This document shows positions 25,424 to 35,779 of a stretch of 64,000 nt of DNA, piece by piece; positions within the stretch are counted from its first letter, which is position 1, and each line of letters opens with the position of its first letter. The stretch covers positions 1 to 64,000 of the forward strand of contig CAZXFH010000008.1 in the NCBI GenBank assembly GCA_964640055.1. Reading direction: 5' to 3'. The translations under genes and the position numbers were made by a program. The notes under the pieces were generated by a model that worked only from the letters and a program-made list of their open reading frames with translations, made no database searches and was not told where the DNA came from. The stretch comes from CAZXFH01 sp964640055. GTDB lineage: Bacteria > Fidelibacterota > UBA2242 > JAFGTP01.

Positions 25424-27199
25424 TTATTCTTCCATGCGTAGATAGGAAACCTGTTCTTTACCACGCAGTTCATCGACAAAGTACAGCAAAATACCACCAC
25501 CAATAAACAATAAACAAATCGAGCCGATACCGGCCCGGGATGCTAAATTTGAAGAATACCCCAGGGATTTGACACTGATATTGACAATAGCTATCAAGGT
25601 TGGCCCAAAAATAGCAGCAAATTTGCCGACCATATTATAAAAACCGTAGAATTCCGCACTTTGATCTTTGGGTATGATCCTTGAATAATAGGAACGGCTC
25701 AGAGCCTGAATGCCCCCTTGTACCAGACCAATTACGATCGCCAGTACATAAAACTCAATTACCCGGGTCATGAATACCCCCCAGAAAGTAACCAAAATAT
25801 AGATGGCAATCGTGATGAAAATGGACTTTTTCACATCCCATCGTTCGCCGAGAACACCGAATACCAAAGCAGCTGGAAATCCCACAAATTGAGTTATCAA
25901 AAGGGCTACGATCAGGGAACTGGAGGGAAATCCGATCGACATTCCATAGTCTACCGCCATCTTTATAATTGTATTCACCCCGTCGATATACATCCAGTAG
26001 CCAATCAGAAAAACAAAGATTACTTTCATATGGCGCACTTTTTTAAAGGTACGTCCTAATTGAGTGAAGCCCTGGCTTATATAAAAGGACCAGCGTTTCT
26101 TATCTGCGTAGCGTTTACGTTCTTTCACAAATAAGATGAGAGGAATGGTAAACAATCCCCACCATATCGCCACCGAAACAAAACTCGCTCTGATCGGTAA
26201 AAATTCTTGTGCGGGGGGTAAAAAATCACTCTTTATCTGAATGTTTTCGTAATGATTTTCCAGTCCCTGTACCCCCTGCAACGTCCCCTGTTGATAGGCC
26301 TGAAAAGTAATTTTATCCCGCAGGATGAAAAGAGCCTTATCATCTGGTTGGAGCTTACGGGTCAGATTGGTCAGTTCCAGGCTTGACTGTTCAGACTGAA
26401 AGGCCACTACCTCCGCAGTTTTATATTCACCAAAAGAAACCTTTTTTTCTATGATATCCAGATTAACATCCGCTGGTAATTGCACCTTAATAATGGCCCG
26501 ATTACGCTCTTCTTGACTCATGGTTTGTATTTCGATCGGAGAGCTAATTTCACTGGTGATAATGGCCTCGCCGACTTCCTTTTCCGGGGGAATGGAAAAA
26601 TCAAATTGCCTGCCAACCTGAATAGTGCGCGCATTCTGATAGAGCCGCTGTTCAATGGAGGCCGTTTCTTCTACCGGAAATCCAAAACTGGCCGGCATCA
26701 GGTACCAAAGTACATTAATCAGAAATAATAATCCGCCGCCTAAATATCCGAAAGCAAATCCTTTGGATGAGATATAATCGATATTCTTTTCAGTGGTCAC
26801 TTCAGTCAGTAGGGAATCATAGAAAATATTGGCGCCCGAAAATCCAACTGTACCCACTACATAGAGAATGGCTGCCAGCACCCAATATCCGAAACCGACC
26901 ATAAACAGACAACCGGTCATGAGGACGCTGAGGTAGGCGAAGAAGATTAGAAATTTTTTCTTACCCGAACTCTGATCGGCAATCGCTCCCAGAACTGGTG
27001 ATAAAAGGGCTACTAATAAGGAAGCCAGAGAATTGGCAAATCCCAGAAAGGCGGTGCTTTGATTCACATCGGTTCCCGCACTCCAATAGGTCTTGAAAAA
27101 TATCGGAAAAAAACCAGCCATAACTGTGGTGGCAAAGGCGGAATTGGCCCAGTCATACCATACCCAGCCGAAAACAGCCTTATTTTTTATCAATTTCAC
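25424..27199 (-). CDS. UMF1-family MFS transporter with a large extracytoplasmic insertion
   Basis: A 591-residue membrane transporter of the UMF1/Atg22-like group (VWYDWANSAFATTVMAGFFPIFF at the N-terminus, ALLSPVLGAIADQSSGKKK, YYSRIIPKDQSAEFYGFYNMVGKFAAIFGPTL). Typical members are around 420-450 residues. Here residues about 172-335 form an additional soluble segment between membrane segments 5 and 6, on the extracytoplasmic side if the N-terminus is inside. The insert is hydrophilic and beta-rich in appearance, without a motif I recognise. The substrate is unknown. Confidence 0.87.
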   Translation of the reverse strand: MKLIKNKAVFGWVWYDWANSAFATTVMAGFFPIFFKTYWSAGTDVNQSTAFLGFANSLASLLVALLSPVLGAIADQSSGKKKFLIFFAYLSVLMTGCLFMVGFGYWVLAAILYVVGTVGFSGANIFYDSLLTEVTTEKNIDYISSKGFAFGYLGGGLLFLINVLWYLMPASFGFPVEETASIEQRLYQNARTIQVGRQFDFSIPPEKEVGEAIITSEISSPIEIQTMSQEERNRAIIKVQLPADVNLDIIEKKVSFGEYKTAEVVAFQSEQSSLELTNLTRKLQPDDKALFILRDKITFQAYQQGTLQGVQGLENHYENIQIKSDFLPPAQEFLPIRASFVSVAIWWGLFTIPLILFVKERKRYADKKRWSFYISQGFTQLGRTFKKVRHMKVIFVFLIGYWMYIDGVNTIIKMAVDYGMSIGFPSSSLIVALLITQFVGFPAALVFGVLGERWDVKKSIFITIAIYILVTFWGVFMTRVIEFYVLAIVIGLVQGGIQALSRSYYSRIIPKDQSAEFYGFYNMVGKFAAIFGPTLIAIVNISVKSLGYSSNLASRAGIGSICLLFIGGGILLYFVDELRGKEQVSYLRMEE

Positions 27200-27222
27200 C
27201 TTATATTCCTTAATTGTAGAAA

Positions 27223-28440
27223 TTAAAAAAGATAACCAATGTCAATATAGAGTTGACTTCCGGCCTCTTTGGAGAAGCCCATCTCCGCGTAGACAATAAA
27301 ATTCTCATTCCAGGCAATATGCAGTCCGGCACCTTTACCATCGTGTAGATTTGCCAGTCCTCCGGCTTGATCGTGCTCATCCCATACCCGGCCGAAATCA
27401 TAGAAAATATTGGCGGCCAGATAGAAATCCTGGTTCGCAAATGAAAACTCATAAAACTTGTAACGCAATTCCATATTGACAAAAAACTTAGTTTCTCCGA
27501 TATACCGGTTTTTATAGACACCTCTAATGGAACGGTATCCTCCCAGACCCTCATCGGCCTTCATGGAGCTGCCATAGGGATAATACATGAAAAAAGGGGC
27601 CTCACCCAATAAATGTTCAAAAATAACCCGGTTGGCATAGACCAGATTTTTGAATAAAGTCACATAGCGCCGGTCGGTTAAGGTCAGACGCGTAAATTGA
27701 TAGTCACTGCCTAATAATTTGGTGTACCATTCCAATAGAAAGCTGGACCAGGCTCCCGAATTGGGGGCTGGTTCGTTATCGCGGGTATCATAGATCAGAC
27801 CCGCTTTCAGGTAATTATTTAAGCCACCATCTACTTCCTCGGCTGATACCCGGTCAGCATTCACATCTTCCTCTAACTTAGTCATCTTATCATCGTTAGG
27901 AGTATATTCATTGCTGACATTCGCAATACCCAAGCCAGCCAGGACCGAAATCAGGGGTTTATCATTTTCCCGGTAGAGCAATGCTTTCTGTAAATTAGTG
28001 ATCAATTTGGTTTGCACCGTGCGCATATTGTAATAATGGGTTCCGCGGTACTCATTATCCTCATCAATCCAATTACTGTGATATTGCGAATCATTCCCCA
28101 GTCCATAATAGGGATAAAATTTTTCCTTTTTTAAACGCAGCCGAATATTAATACGATAGCCTTTGCCCAAAATATAGGGCGAATCAAAAAAGAGCGTATG
28201 GTCCTGTTTGCCACCGGTAGTAAAGAAAATGATCGGATTGATCTTATAATAATAGGGAGAGTAGCCACCTTCGGCATAATTGAATAAATTGAGCAAGACA
28301 CCATACCCAAAACCATCATCGGCATTGTAATTCAAGGCGGGTACGCCCCCCCAGCCCCAGCCGGTACGCTGTTCGGATTGCGATAATCCCGACTGGCATA
28401 AAATGATAACTATCAAAATAGACAGTAAATAATTTCGCAT
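27223..28440 (-). CDS. Omp85/BamA-type outer-membrane beta-barrel protein without POTRA domains
   Basis: A 405-residue exported protein. The signal peptide MRNYLLSILIVIILCQSGLSQ is followed by alternating beta strands typical of the surface-antigen/Omp85 barrel (GWGGVPALNYNADDGFGYGVLLNLFNY, GGYRSIRGVYKNRYIGETKFFVNMELRYKF, which resembles the conserved barrel region) and a C-terminal aromatic residue (IDIGYLF). No POTRA repeats are present, so it is not BamA itself. It lies 24 nt upstream of the UMF1 gene, so they may be co-transcribed. Confidence 0.85.
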   Translation of the reverse strand: MRNYLLSILIVIILCQSGLSQSEQRTGWGWGGVPALNYNADDGFGYGVLLNLFNYAEGGYSPYYYKINPIIFFTTGGKQDHTLFFDSPYILGKGYRINIRLRLKKEKFYPYYGLGNDSQYHSNWIDEDNEYRGTHYYNMRTVQTKLITNLQKALLYRENDKPLISVLAGLGIANVSNEYTPNDDKMTKLEEDVNADRVSAEEVDGGLNNYLKAGLIYDTRDNEPAPNSGAWSSFLLEWYTKLLGSDYQFTRLTLTDRRYVTLFKNLVYANRVIFEHLLGEAPFFMYYPYGSSMKADEGLGGYRSIRGVYKNRYIGETKFFVNMELRYKFYEFSFANQDFYLAANIFYDFGRVWDEHDQAGGLANLHDGKGAGLHIAWNENFIVYAEMGFSKEAGSQLYIDIGYLF

Positions 28441-28562
28441 ATTTGCCCCCCATTTACACCAAATATTTCTAAAAAGAAAAACGATATATCTCTATATCCT
28501 CACTACAAAGATCGCTATTGGTCTCTTTTCTGTGTTTTTAAATTAATGGTCCTTGGCTCTGT

Positions 28563-29891
28563 TTAGAAGGTATACTGGAACCCAGCGGCAATTACAAAGG
28601 CAGTCTTATTATATTTTTCTTCATATATTGAACCAACATCATCATTTTGACCTTCCATATAAAATGTGTTAGAAGTGCCTAGACTGACAGTCATTTGGGG
28701 GGTGACAAAATATCTTAACCCAGCACCAATTGTATTGGAATTCAATCCAAAGTCCATATCGGTTTGATATTTATCCGTAGCACCTGATTTTGAGTATAAA
28801 TATCCAAAACTGACCCATAAATGATCCTTCATTTTATATTCTACACCAGCCCCTATATCGAAATCATTGGTAACCTTTTCCTCATCTCCATCCCAATTAC
28901 ATTGTTTATTGAAAAAATAATTGAAGTCTGTTTCTATTCTCAAAGCAGGTGTAAGATAATAGGAAATCCCCACTGCGATTTGGGTCGGAATATCCTCATT
29001 ATAGGTTACACTATCAGGAAACATGCCGGTATCGCTAATAATTCCTTTTGTGTCATCTTTTTTGGTGTCTGATACAACCTGTAATTTTGTTATGTGCTCA
29101 TAGCGCAATCCGATATTTAATGCTTTCATTGGGCTTATATTTAAACCAAACAATCCAGTGAAAGCCGAACCGGTTCTTTTAGAATCAACTTTAATATCCG
29201 GAATAAACCCATTAATGTTTCCATTTTGAGCAATCAAAACCGTATTCTCTAATGAGCCCTCATAGGTATTTAGGGCATATATGTAACGCAAACCAAAAGC
29301 AGCGGATAACATTTTAGAAAAGGCATAAGAAGCCCCTAATTGTCCGGCAAAATAAATCGATGATCCGATGAACTCAGATTCCATTGAATAACCAGTAATG
29401 ACACCTACTGAATCAGCTAATTCCGGATCCAAGCCCATATTTGTTAGCAACCCCGCCGGTTTACCAACTAATTTTGCCAGCTCGTAATCAAGAGAAGGCA
29501 AGCCATCGGGGAATTCTGCACTGCCCCCACCTCCAATTGGCGCAAATCCAGCGAATAGAGCTAACTTGCTCATTTTTACAGCACAATAAGCATTTGGAAA
29601 TGAAGGTACAAAAGTGGTGCCCATAAATTTATCTTCATTATAATCCGGATAAGCTGCTATTACCTCTCTGGTTTGCCATATGGTTTGATTACTCAGATAA
29701 AAATAGAAACCATCCGCTAACTTTGTTAATCCCGCTGGATTATAGAGGGCAGCATCCAAATCTGTCGTCGCGTTTCGATTCATCATGCGAATATATTCAG
29801 CACTCTGATTGGTGTTTGTAACCATGCCAAAACAAGCAGTATAAATTAAAAATAGCATTGTAACTTTAAATATAAAATGTGTTGATCTCAT
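28563..29891 (-). CDS. OmpP1/FadL-type outer-membrane protein
   Basis: A 442-residue outer-membrane barrel of the FadL/toluene-transport family. The N-terminus carries a signal peptide and the conserved plug region NATTDLDAALYNPAGLTKL. Beta strands follow throughout (GLNISPMKALNIGLRYEHI, QIAVGISYYLTPALRIETDFNYFF, TIGAGLRYFVTPQMTVSLGTSNTF), ending in FQYTF. Members import hydrophobic compounds. The frame opens at a GTG (29897), but the ATG at 29891, 7 nt after AAGG, is preferred. Confidence 0.9.
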   Translation of the reverse strand: MRSTHFIFKVTMLFLIYTACFGMVTNTNQSAEYIRMMNRNATTDLDAALYNPAGLTKLADGFYFYLSNQTIWQTREVIAAYPDYNEDKFMGTTFVPSFPNAYCAVKMSKLALFAGFAPIGGGGSAEFPDGLPSLDYELAKLVGKPAGLLTNMGLDPELADSVGVITGYSMESEFIGSSIYFAGQLGASYAFSKMLSAAFGLRYIYALNTYEGSLENTVLIAQNGNINGFIPDIKVDSKRTGSAFTGLFGLNISPMKALNIGLRYEHITKLQVVSDTKKDDTKGIISDTGMFPDSVTYNEDIPTQIAVGISYYLTPALRIETDFNYFFNKQCNWDGDEEKVTNDFDIGAGVEYKMKDHLWVSFGYLYSKSGATDKYQTDMDFGLNSNTIGAGLRYFVTPQMTVSLGTSNTFYMEGQNDDVGSIYEEKYNKTAFVIAAGFQYTF

Positions 29892-29976
29892 TTTCACACC
29901 TTCATATAAATAGATGAGTAGATTATGATCTATACAATAACCTACTCATCTAACAACTTTTAAGTCATAATTCTTA

Positions 29977-30576
29977 TTATTGTTTTGTAAAGCCCAGCAT
30001 TGTTTCACTATTTTCCGTGATTGGAACATTGGGTATGAATGTATCCGGGATACCATCTCCATTAGTATCCAAGGGTAACACAACCGTATCAGCCACAGCT
30101 GTCTCCGAATACTCAAGACTAATTTCCTGAGGATCATCTTGATCATCAACTGTTAGCGTACCCCCAATCTGATATAAATCCCCATTAATTTGTAGCGTAC
30201 TCATATCATCTGCGACTTCCCAAGTTCCTAAATCATTGAGCGGTACAATCGCTGGATTAAAACCCAAAGTGTCACTGACCACTGGTAAATTTCCGGTCAT
30301 TGTAAAACTATTATCATCTTTCAAAGTAACGCTTAACGAAACACCCATGGCATTAAATTCCGTCCATGTTAATGTATCTGCACCTAAGGGATCACCAGAA
30401 TTGACACCATACTGAGATAATTGATCGGTATCGGCAAAAACAGCTACCTTCTGCTCCATGTCAGTTAAATCCCAAATACCTACCAAAGGATGTTCCTCTT
30501 CAATCCCCTCTTCACAAGCCATGAATCCAGCTAATAGGGCAAAAACAATCAAACCAATCACTGAAAACTTCTTCAT
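29977..30576 (-). CDS. Predicted lipoprotein of unknown function (lipocalin-like)
   Basis: A 199-residue exported protein with signal sequence and lipobox GFMAC, so probably an outer-membrane lipoprotein. The body starts HPLVGIWDLTDMEQK and continues with TLKDDNSFTMTG and LGTWEVADDMSTLQINGD, the pattern of small lipocalin-like proteins in Bacteroidota. One DTNGDGIPDTF segment looks like a dockerin-type calcium loop. GAGGTGGAG lies just before the ATG. It is 85 nt upstream of the FadL-type gene on the same strand. Confidence 0.75.
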   Translation of the reverse strand: MKKFSVIGLIVFALLAGFMACEEGIEEEHPLVGIWDLTDMEQKVAVFADTDQLSQYGVNSGDPLGADTLTWTEFNAMGVSLSVTLKDDNSFTMTGNLPVVSDTLGFNPAIVPLNDLGTWEVADDMSTLQINGDLYQIGGTLTVDDQDDPQEISLEYSETAVADTVVLPLDTNGDGIPDTFIPNVPITENSETMLGFTKQ

Positions 30577-30804
30577 AACTCCACCTCTTTTTTATACTTC
30601 CTGATTAAATAACCCTCTTAAAAATTCGAAAAGTAATATAAGCATAAAAACGTCCAGAGCAAATATTTTTTCGACATTTCATTTAATTTGTCAATAATAT
30701 CAGCGGTCAATCCTAATTTTGATGCCCGCAAACTTTTTGCTGTTAATTAAGGTTTGTGATTGTTAAAATTGACCAACATTAGGTTCTAATCAAAAGTGAC
30801 AGTC

Positions 30805-33336
30805 ATGCAAAAATTAAGCTATATCATTATTAAATATCTCATCATGATTGGCATTATTTTGTATTCAATCAACTGTCAAAAAGGAAAAGAAAAATCCATG
30901 CAGCAATTAAAAATTCATTATCATCGTTATGATGACAGCTATGCGGGCTGGACCTTATGGACGTGGGTCAAGGATAGTACTTACGAGATAAAAGCAGAAG
31001 GTCAGGATGATTTCGGACTCATATTTAATATAGATCTTGACCAATATCCGCCACATCAGCAGCTGCATTTCTTACCCAAATATAAAAATTGGGCAGCCAA
31101 GGATGCACCTGACCGGAGCTGGCAAAAATCCATGGCAAACGAAATATGGATCATCCAGGAAAAGTCACTTATCTATACCCAGAAACCGGATATCTCACCT
31201 TTTATCCGGAATGCTTTTATCGACGGTAATAAGGAATTGACAGTCCTGATCTCCAATGCTATTTCCCGGGATGAGCTGTCTGACTTAAATCCGATTATCG
31301 AACTTTCCAAGACTGATTCAGAAATTAAGGTGAATAGTCTTGAATTATTTCCTGCTGATCAGGACAGTTCCGCTGTTATAAAAATAAAACTACCCCAGCC
31401 TCTCGATATGACCCAGCTACCTGGTCATCTCAGTCTGAAAGGGTATCAGCCTGGGGATTTGATTATCCGTCACATTCGGGATGCAAAAAAGTATACTTTT
31501 AAAGACTCCCTGGGTATCTTCTATGATCCCCGTCAGACCCGGTTTAATATATTCGCTCCGGGTGCCAATCAGGTTACCCTCAACATATACAATCGGCCAC
31601 AACACGACCAAGCACAACAGTATCAGTTAAAGGAACAATCACCCGGCCTCTGGACAGCCCTGGTAAACGGCGATCTTTTAGGTAAATATTATACCTATCA
31701 GGTGTCCGGTCCGGATCCGACCTATACCCATGAGGTGGAACTTATCGATCCCAATGCACGGGCTACGACGGCGCATAACGGACGGGGTATTATCATCAAT
31801 GATGACACACCCATCGCTGACAGTCCCACATTTCCTTTTGAAGATGCCATTATATACGAGCTGCATATCCGGGATTTCACTATTGCGGAGAATTCCGGGG
31901 TTCAGAACAAGGGCAAATATCTTGGCTTCGTAGAACCTGGAACAAAGTTGCCAGGCACGGATCTTGCCACCGGTCTGGATCATCTTTCAGAATTGGGCAT
32001 CAACACAGTCCAATTGCTGCCGGTCCAGGACTTTGAACACGAAGATGTCACCAATAATTATTTCTGGGGCTATATGCCGGTTAATTTCAACGCTCCCGAC
32101 GGTTGGTACGCCACCAATCCGCTGGATAAAAGCGCAGTGGTAGAATTAAAAAAACTGATCCATGGTTTACACCAAAGAGGTATTAAAGTGGTTTTGGATG
32201 TTGTTTATAACCACACCGCGGAAACCAGTCCCAATATCCGCTATAACTTTAATGGAATTGCTCCCAATTTTTATTACCGTACCCGTATTGACGGCAGCTA
32301 CTGGAATGGATCGGGTACCGGTAATGAAGTCCGCTCCGAAACGGAAATGGTGCGCCGGTTCATTGTTGAATCAGTCAAATACTGGGTCAGAGAATATAAG
32401 GTGGATGGCTTTCGTTTTGATCTGATGGGTTTGCATGACATGGAAACCATGCGCCAAATTGTAACTATTCTGCGTAAACTTAAACCGGACATATTCATTT
32501 ACGGAGAGCCCTGGACAGCCGGCGATACCCCGATTGAACCCACCGTCAAAGGCAAGCAAAAAAACCAAGGATTTGCCGTATTCAATGATCATTTCAGGGA
32601 TGCGCTCAAAGGTCCTTGGTTCAACCTGGAACCTGGCTATGTTCAAACCGGCTCGCGCTTGGATCAAGTGAAAACTGGGATTATGGGCAGTATCACTGAC
32701 TTTGCTGCCGCCCCCACCGAGGTCATCAATTATGTTGCTTGCCATGACGGCCGCACGCTCTGGGATCGCTTGATCGCGACCACCGAAGATAGTCTTTTCC
32801 ATACCGATACCGAGCTGAAGGCCATGGATAAACTGGCGGCCGTAATCCTGCTTACTTCCCAAGGCACGCCTTTCTTGCATGGCGGTCAGGAAATCTTACG
32901 GACTAAATTCGGGTCTCATAACAGTTATAATCAACCCGATAAAATCAACAAAATTCGTTGGGATTACAAGCAGGAAAATTATGACATCTTTCAGTACTAT
33001 CAGGGACTGATCAAATTGCGCAAAGCTCATCCTATGTTCCGGCTGGCAAGCGCTGCCGATATCAAGGAAAACCTGGTATTTTTCGAAGCAATGGGACTGC
33101 CGGTGCCTGCAAAATGTATTGCCTATCAATTATCCCGGGGAGATACTGAGGATGAATGGCGACAGGTGGTGGTTCTGATTAATCCCAATAAATCGGCCCA
33201 AAACTTCCAGATTCCCAGTGGAAAATGGATACTGGTGATCAATGACCATCAGGCCGGTACCGAAATCATCACACCCATCAATGGCCCTGAGGTCACCCTA
33301 AAACCCATTTCAGCCATGGTCATGTACCAACTATAA
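30805..33336 (+). CDS. pulA: Type I pullulanase, exported (CBM41-CBM48-GH13)
   Basis: An 843-residue debranching enzyme cleaving alpha-1,6 bonds in pullulan, glycogen or starch. The N-terminal hydrophobic segment ends in YSINC, a poor but possible lipobox. A CBM41-like domain (KIHYHRYDDSYAGWTLWTW, about 40-130) and a CBM48-type domain (RFNIFAPGANQVTLNIYNR, about 235-320) precede the GH13 catalytic barrel. Catalytic residues are Asp539 (GFRFDLMG), Glu568 (IYGEPW) and Asp648 (CHDGRTLWD), with LDVVYNHTAE as region I. The frame starts at GTG 30796, and the ATG at 30805 is preferred. It is followed after 22 nt by an alpha-amylase gene, making a two-gene alpha-glucan operon. Confidence 0.95.
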   Translation: MQKLSYIIIKYLIMIGIILYSINCQKGKEKSMQQLKIHYHRYDDSYAGWTLWTWVKDSTYEIKAEGQDDFGLIFNIDLDQYPPHQQLHFLPKYKNWAAKDAPDRSWQKSMANEIWIIQEKSLIYTQKPDISPFIRNAFIDGNKELTVLISNAISRDELSDLNPIIELSKTDSEIKVNSLELFPADQDSSAVIKIKLPQPLDMTQLPGHLSLKGYQPGDLIIRHIRDAKKYTFKDSLGIFYDPRQTRFNIFAPGANQVTLNIYNRPQHDQAQQYQLKEQSPGLWTALVNGDLLGKYYTYQVSGPDPTYTHEVELIDPNARATTAHNGRGIIINDDTPIADSPTFPFEDAIIYELHIRDFTIAENSGVQNKGKYLGFVEPGTKLPGTDLATGLDHLSELGINTVQLLPVQDFEHEDVTNNYFWGYMPVNFNAPDGWYATNPLDKSAVVELKKLIHGLHQRGIKVVLDVVYNHTAETSPNIRYNFNGIAPNFYYRTRIDGSYWNGSGTGNEVRSETEMVRRFIVESVKYWVREYKVDGFRFDLMGLHDMETMRQIVTILRKLKPDIFIYGEPWTAGDTPIEPTVKGKQKNQGFAVFNDHFRDALKGPWFNLEPGYVQTGSRLDQVKTGIMGSITDFAAAPTEVINYVACHDGRTLWDRLIATTEDSLFHTDTELKAMDKLAAVILLTSQGTPFLHGGQEILRTKFGSHNSYNQPDKINKIRWDYKQENYDIFQYYQGLIKLRKAHPMFRLASAADIKENLVFFEAMGLPVPAKCIAYQLSRGDTEDEWRQVVVLINPNKSAQNFQIPSGKWILVINDHQAGTEIITPINGPEVTLKPISAMVMYQL

Positions 33337-33358
33337 AACTAAAATTATTAGGGTAGGT

Positions 33359-35779
33359 ATGTATAAGAAAAAAAGTGTTTACCAGAAAATCCTTACCGCA
33401 TTGCTAATCCTGCTTTTTTATCTTGGACAGTTTCAACGCTGCAGTGATAACAATGCCCCGACTAAATTCCCGGAATTAATTGAATTTATACCCATAACCG
33501 CTGGTCAACTCGATACCCTATATATGGATGAAATACTGTATAGCCAGAGCTATAATTTCACCTTTTTGGGCAATCCCAATCTGACAGTTAGCTATAACCA
33601 GGCCGATCGCTCATTGATCATAGCACCGGCGCCTCAATTTACCGGCTTAACTTTTCTCGAATTCCAAAATGACAAAGAAGTCGCCCGGGTTCTGCCGCTG
33701 ATCGTAAAACAGAAAATCCCGGTGGTCTTTCAGTATACTCCCCAAGGATCAGAAACAGATATATATATCATGGGTAATTTCAATACCTGGGATCGTTCCT
33801 CTCATCCCATGCATGACGAGGATCATGACGGAACCTATTGCCGCACCGTCTATCTGGATGATGGCGTTTATGAATACCAATTCGTAGTGGGTGACAAGGA
33901 AATCTGGGATCCTAAAAACCCCGAAAAAGTCGACAATGGCTTTGGTTCCTATAATTCTTTGGTGCGGGTTAAATCGCCTTATAAATCAGAAGCCCCGCAG
34001 CTCAATTTTTTACCGGGTACGGACAAAAAAGTAAATATTGCCATCAATAAACAAGAGCTGCATCCGCCTGATCAGCTCTTTGTCCTTAAAAACAATCAAT
34101 TTTATCCCTCCGAATATATAACCCTGTCAGACAGCCAGGCTACTATTGACCTCAGCGGTTTGGACCGCAGTCAAAAGGAATTAAACATTATCCGGCTGGT
34201 CGCTACTCATCAGGGTTATCCGGGCAATATTTTAACGGTTTGGACCAAAGGAAGTCGTCCAACATCCCAGCATGATACCTTTATCTGGCAGGATGCCATC
34301 ATCTATTCCCTGATGGTTGACCGTTTCCACAATGGTGATACCACCAATGATCAACCGATCCGGGATCCCCGCTTGGCGGATCAGGCTAATTTTCAAGGTG
34401 GCGATCTGGCGGGTATTACCCGCAAAATAGAAGAGGGCTATTTTAACCAGCTCGGTATCAGTACCCTCTGGATCTCACCAGTTAATAAAACCACTGATCA
34501 AGCCTACCAGGAATGGCCGGAACCGCATCGTTATTTTAGCGGTTATCACGGCTACTGGCCCGTAAAAGCCACCCAAACCGAGCCCCGTTTCGGCACCCTA
34601 TCAGAGCTGAAAAAATTAGTGGCTAGTGCTCATCAGCATGATTTGAAAGTACTACTGGATTTTGTTTCCAACCATGTGCACATTGAACATCCTTATTATC
34701 ATGATCATCCGGAATGGTTTGGCACCGACGAGCTGGCTGACGGACGTAAAAATATCCGGCGCTGGAATGAATTCCGCTTGACCACCTGGTTTGATACCTT
34801 TCTGCCCTCTTTTGACTATATCCATTCCAGTGTGGCTTTGGATACCACGGTTGATAATGCCATCTGGTGGTTGGAACAAACCAAGATAGACGGTTTTCGT
34901 CACGATGCCACCAAACATGTGCCTAAAAAATTCTGGAAAACACTGACCCATAGAATCAAAGCACAAATTAATCCCCAGAGAGAGGTAAACATTTTTCAGA
35001 TCGGGGAATCTTTTGGCAGCAATCAACTGATCAAGGATTATGTCAATAACGGTATGCTGGATGCCCAGTTCAATTTCAATCAATTTTTTACCCAACGACG
35101 TATATTTGCAGAAGAAAAAGGGCATTTTCAGGATCTGGCCCTGTCCATTCGCAAAAGCCAGGAAGATTTCGGTTATAACCATCTGATGGGCAATATCATG
35201 GACAGCCACGACCAGGTGCGTATGATGGCTTACTTGGACAATGATCTGAGCCTATCCGATAACGGAACTGAACGGGCTTGGCAATCACCACCGCTTCAGG
35301 TGGATTCGCCAACAGCCTATCAAAAAGAGCTGGTGCTGATGACTTATCTCCTGACCGTTCCGGGAGTCCCTATTATATATTACGGAGATGAATGGGGCAT
35401 GACCGGCGCCAATGATCCGGATAACCGGCGTATGATGCGCTTTGCTGATCAGCTGCAACCGATCCAGCAGGAACAACTGCAAAATATTGCACAATTGATC
35501 CAAGTCCGTAAAGAGCATTCTGCTCTGCGGCGCGGCGATTATCTTACTCTTTATACTTCGAAAGAGGTTATGCTTTACAGCCGGGGAGACTGTTTTGAAA
35601 GAATGGTTATTGTGCTGAACAAATCCGGCAGAAAACAATCCATATCCTGTCAGCTTCCTGGCTGGATACAGGCCCGCCATCTGTATTCTGTCCTAGACGA
35701 TCAGGTTATCCCACTCAATACCCAAACACTGCAAATCGAATTACCAGCCTATTACGGCAATATTTATCTGTGCCAATAA
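33359..35779 (+). CDS. Exported alpha-amylase family (GH13) glycosidase with an N-terminal glycogen-binding-like module
   Basis: An 806-residue enzyme. The hydrophobic N-terminus (ILTALLILLFYLGQ) ends in QFQRC, so it is exported and perhaps a lipoprotein. A CBM48/AMPK-type module (about 120-205, GNFNTWDRSSHPMHDEDHDG) is followed by a GH13 barrel: LLDFVSNHVH (region I), Asp516 in GFRHDATKH (nucleophile), Glu550 in FQIGESFG and Asp618 in MDSHDQVRM. It resembles neopullulanase/cyclomaltodextrinase-like and maltogenic amylases. Exact specificity is not readable. It works with the pullulanase encoded just upstream to break down branched alpha-glucans outside the cytoplasm. No SusC/SusD pair accompanies it. 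Confidence 0.92.
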   Translation: MYKKKSVYQKILTALLILLFYLGQFQRCSDNNAPTKFPELIEFIPITAGQLDTLYMDEILYSQSYNFTFLGNPNLTVSYNQADRSLIIAPAPQFTGLTFLEFQNDKEVARVLPLIVKQKIPVVFQYTPQGSETDIYIMGNFNTWDRSSHPMHDEDHDGTYCRTVYLDDGVYEYQFVVGDKEIWDPKNPEKVDNGFGSYNSLVRVKSPYKSEAPQLNFLPGTDKKVNIAINKQELHPPDQLFVLKNNQFYPSEYITLSDSQATIDLSGLDRSQKELNIIRLVATHQGYPGNILTVWTKGSRPTSQHDTFIWQDAIIYSLMVDRFHNGDTTNDQPIRDPRLADQANFQGGDLAGITRKIEEGYFNQLGISTLWISPVNKTTDQAYQEWPEPHRYFSGYHGYWPVKATQTEPRFGTLSELKKLVASAHQHDLKVLLDFVSNHVHIEHPYYHDHPEWFGTDELADGRKNIRRWNEFRLTTWFDTFLPSFDYIHSSVALDTTVDNAIWWLEQTKIDGFRHDATKHVPKKFWKTLTHRIKAQINPQREVNIFQIGESFGSNQLIKDYVNNGMLDAQFNFNQFFTQRRIFAEEKGHFQDLALSIRKSQEDFGYNHLMGNIMDSHDQVRMMAYLDNDLSLSDNGTERAWQSPPLQVDSPTAYQKELVLMTYLLTVPGVPIIYYGDEWGMTGANDPDNRRMMRFADQLQPIQQEQLQNIAQLIQVRKEHSALRRGDYLTLYTSKEVMLYSRGDCFERMVIVLNKSGRKQSISCQLPGWIQARHLYSVLDDQVIPLNTQTLQIELPAYYGNIYLCQ

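Noticed and set aside
34652..35209. 185-codon minus-strand open frame
   Set aside because: It is antisense to the catalytic domain of the GH13 amylase, whose motifs are clear.
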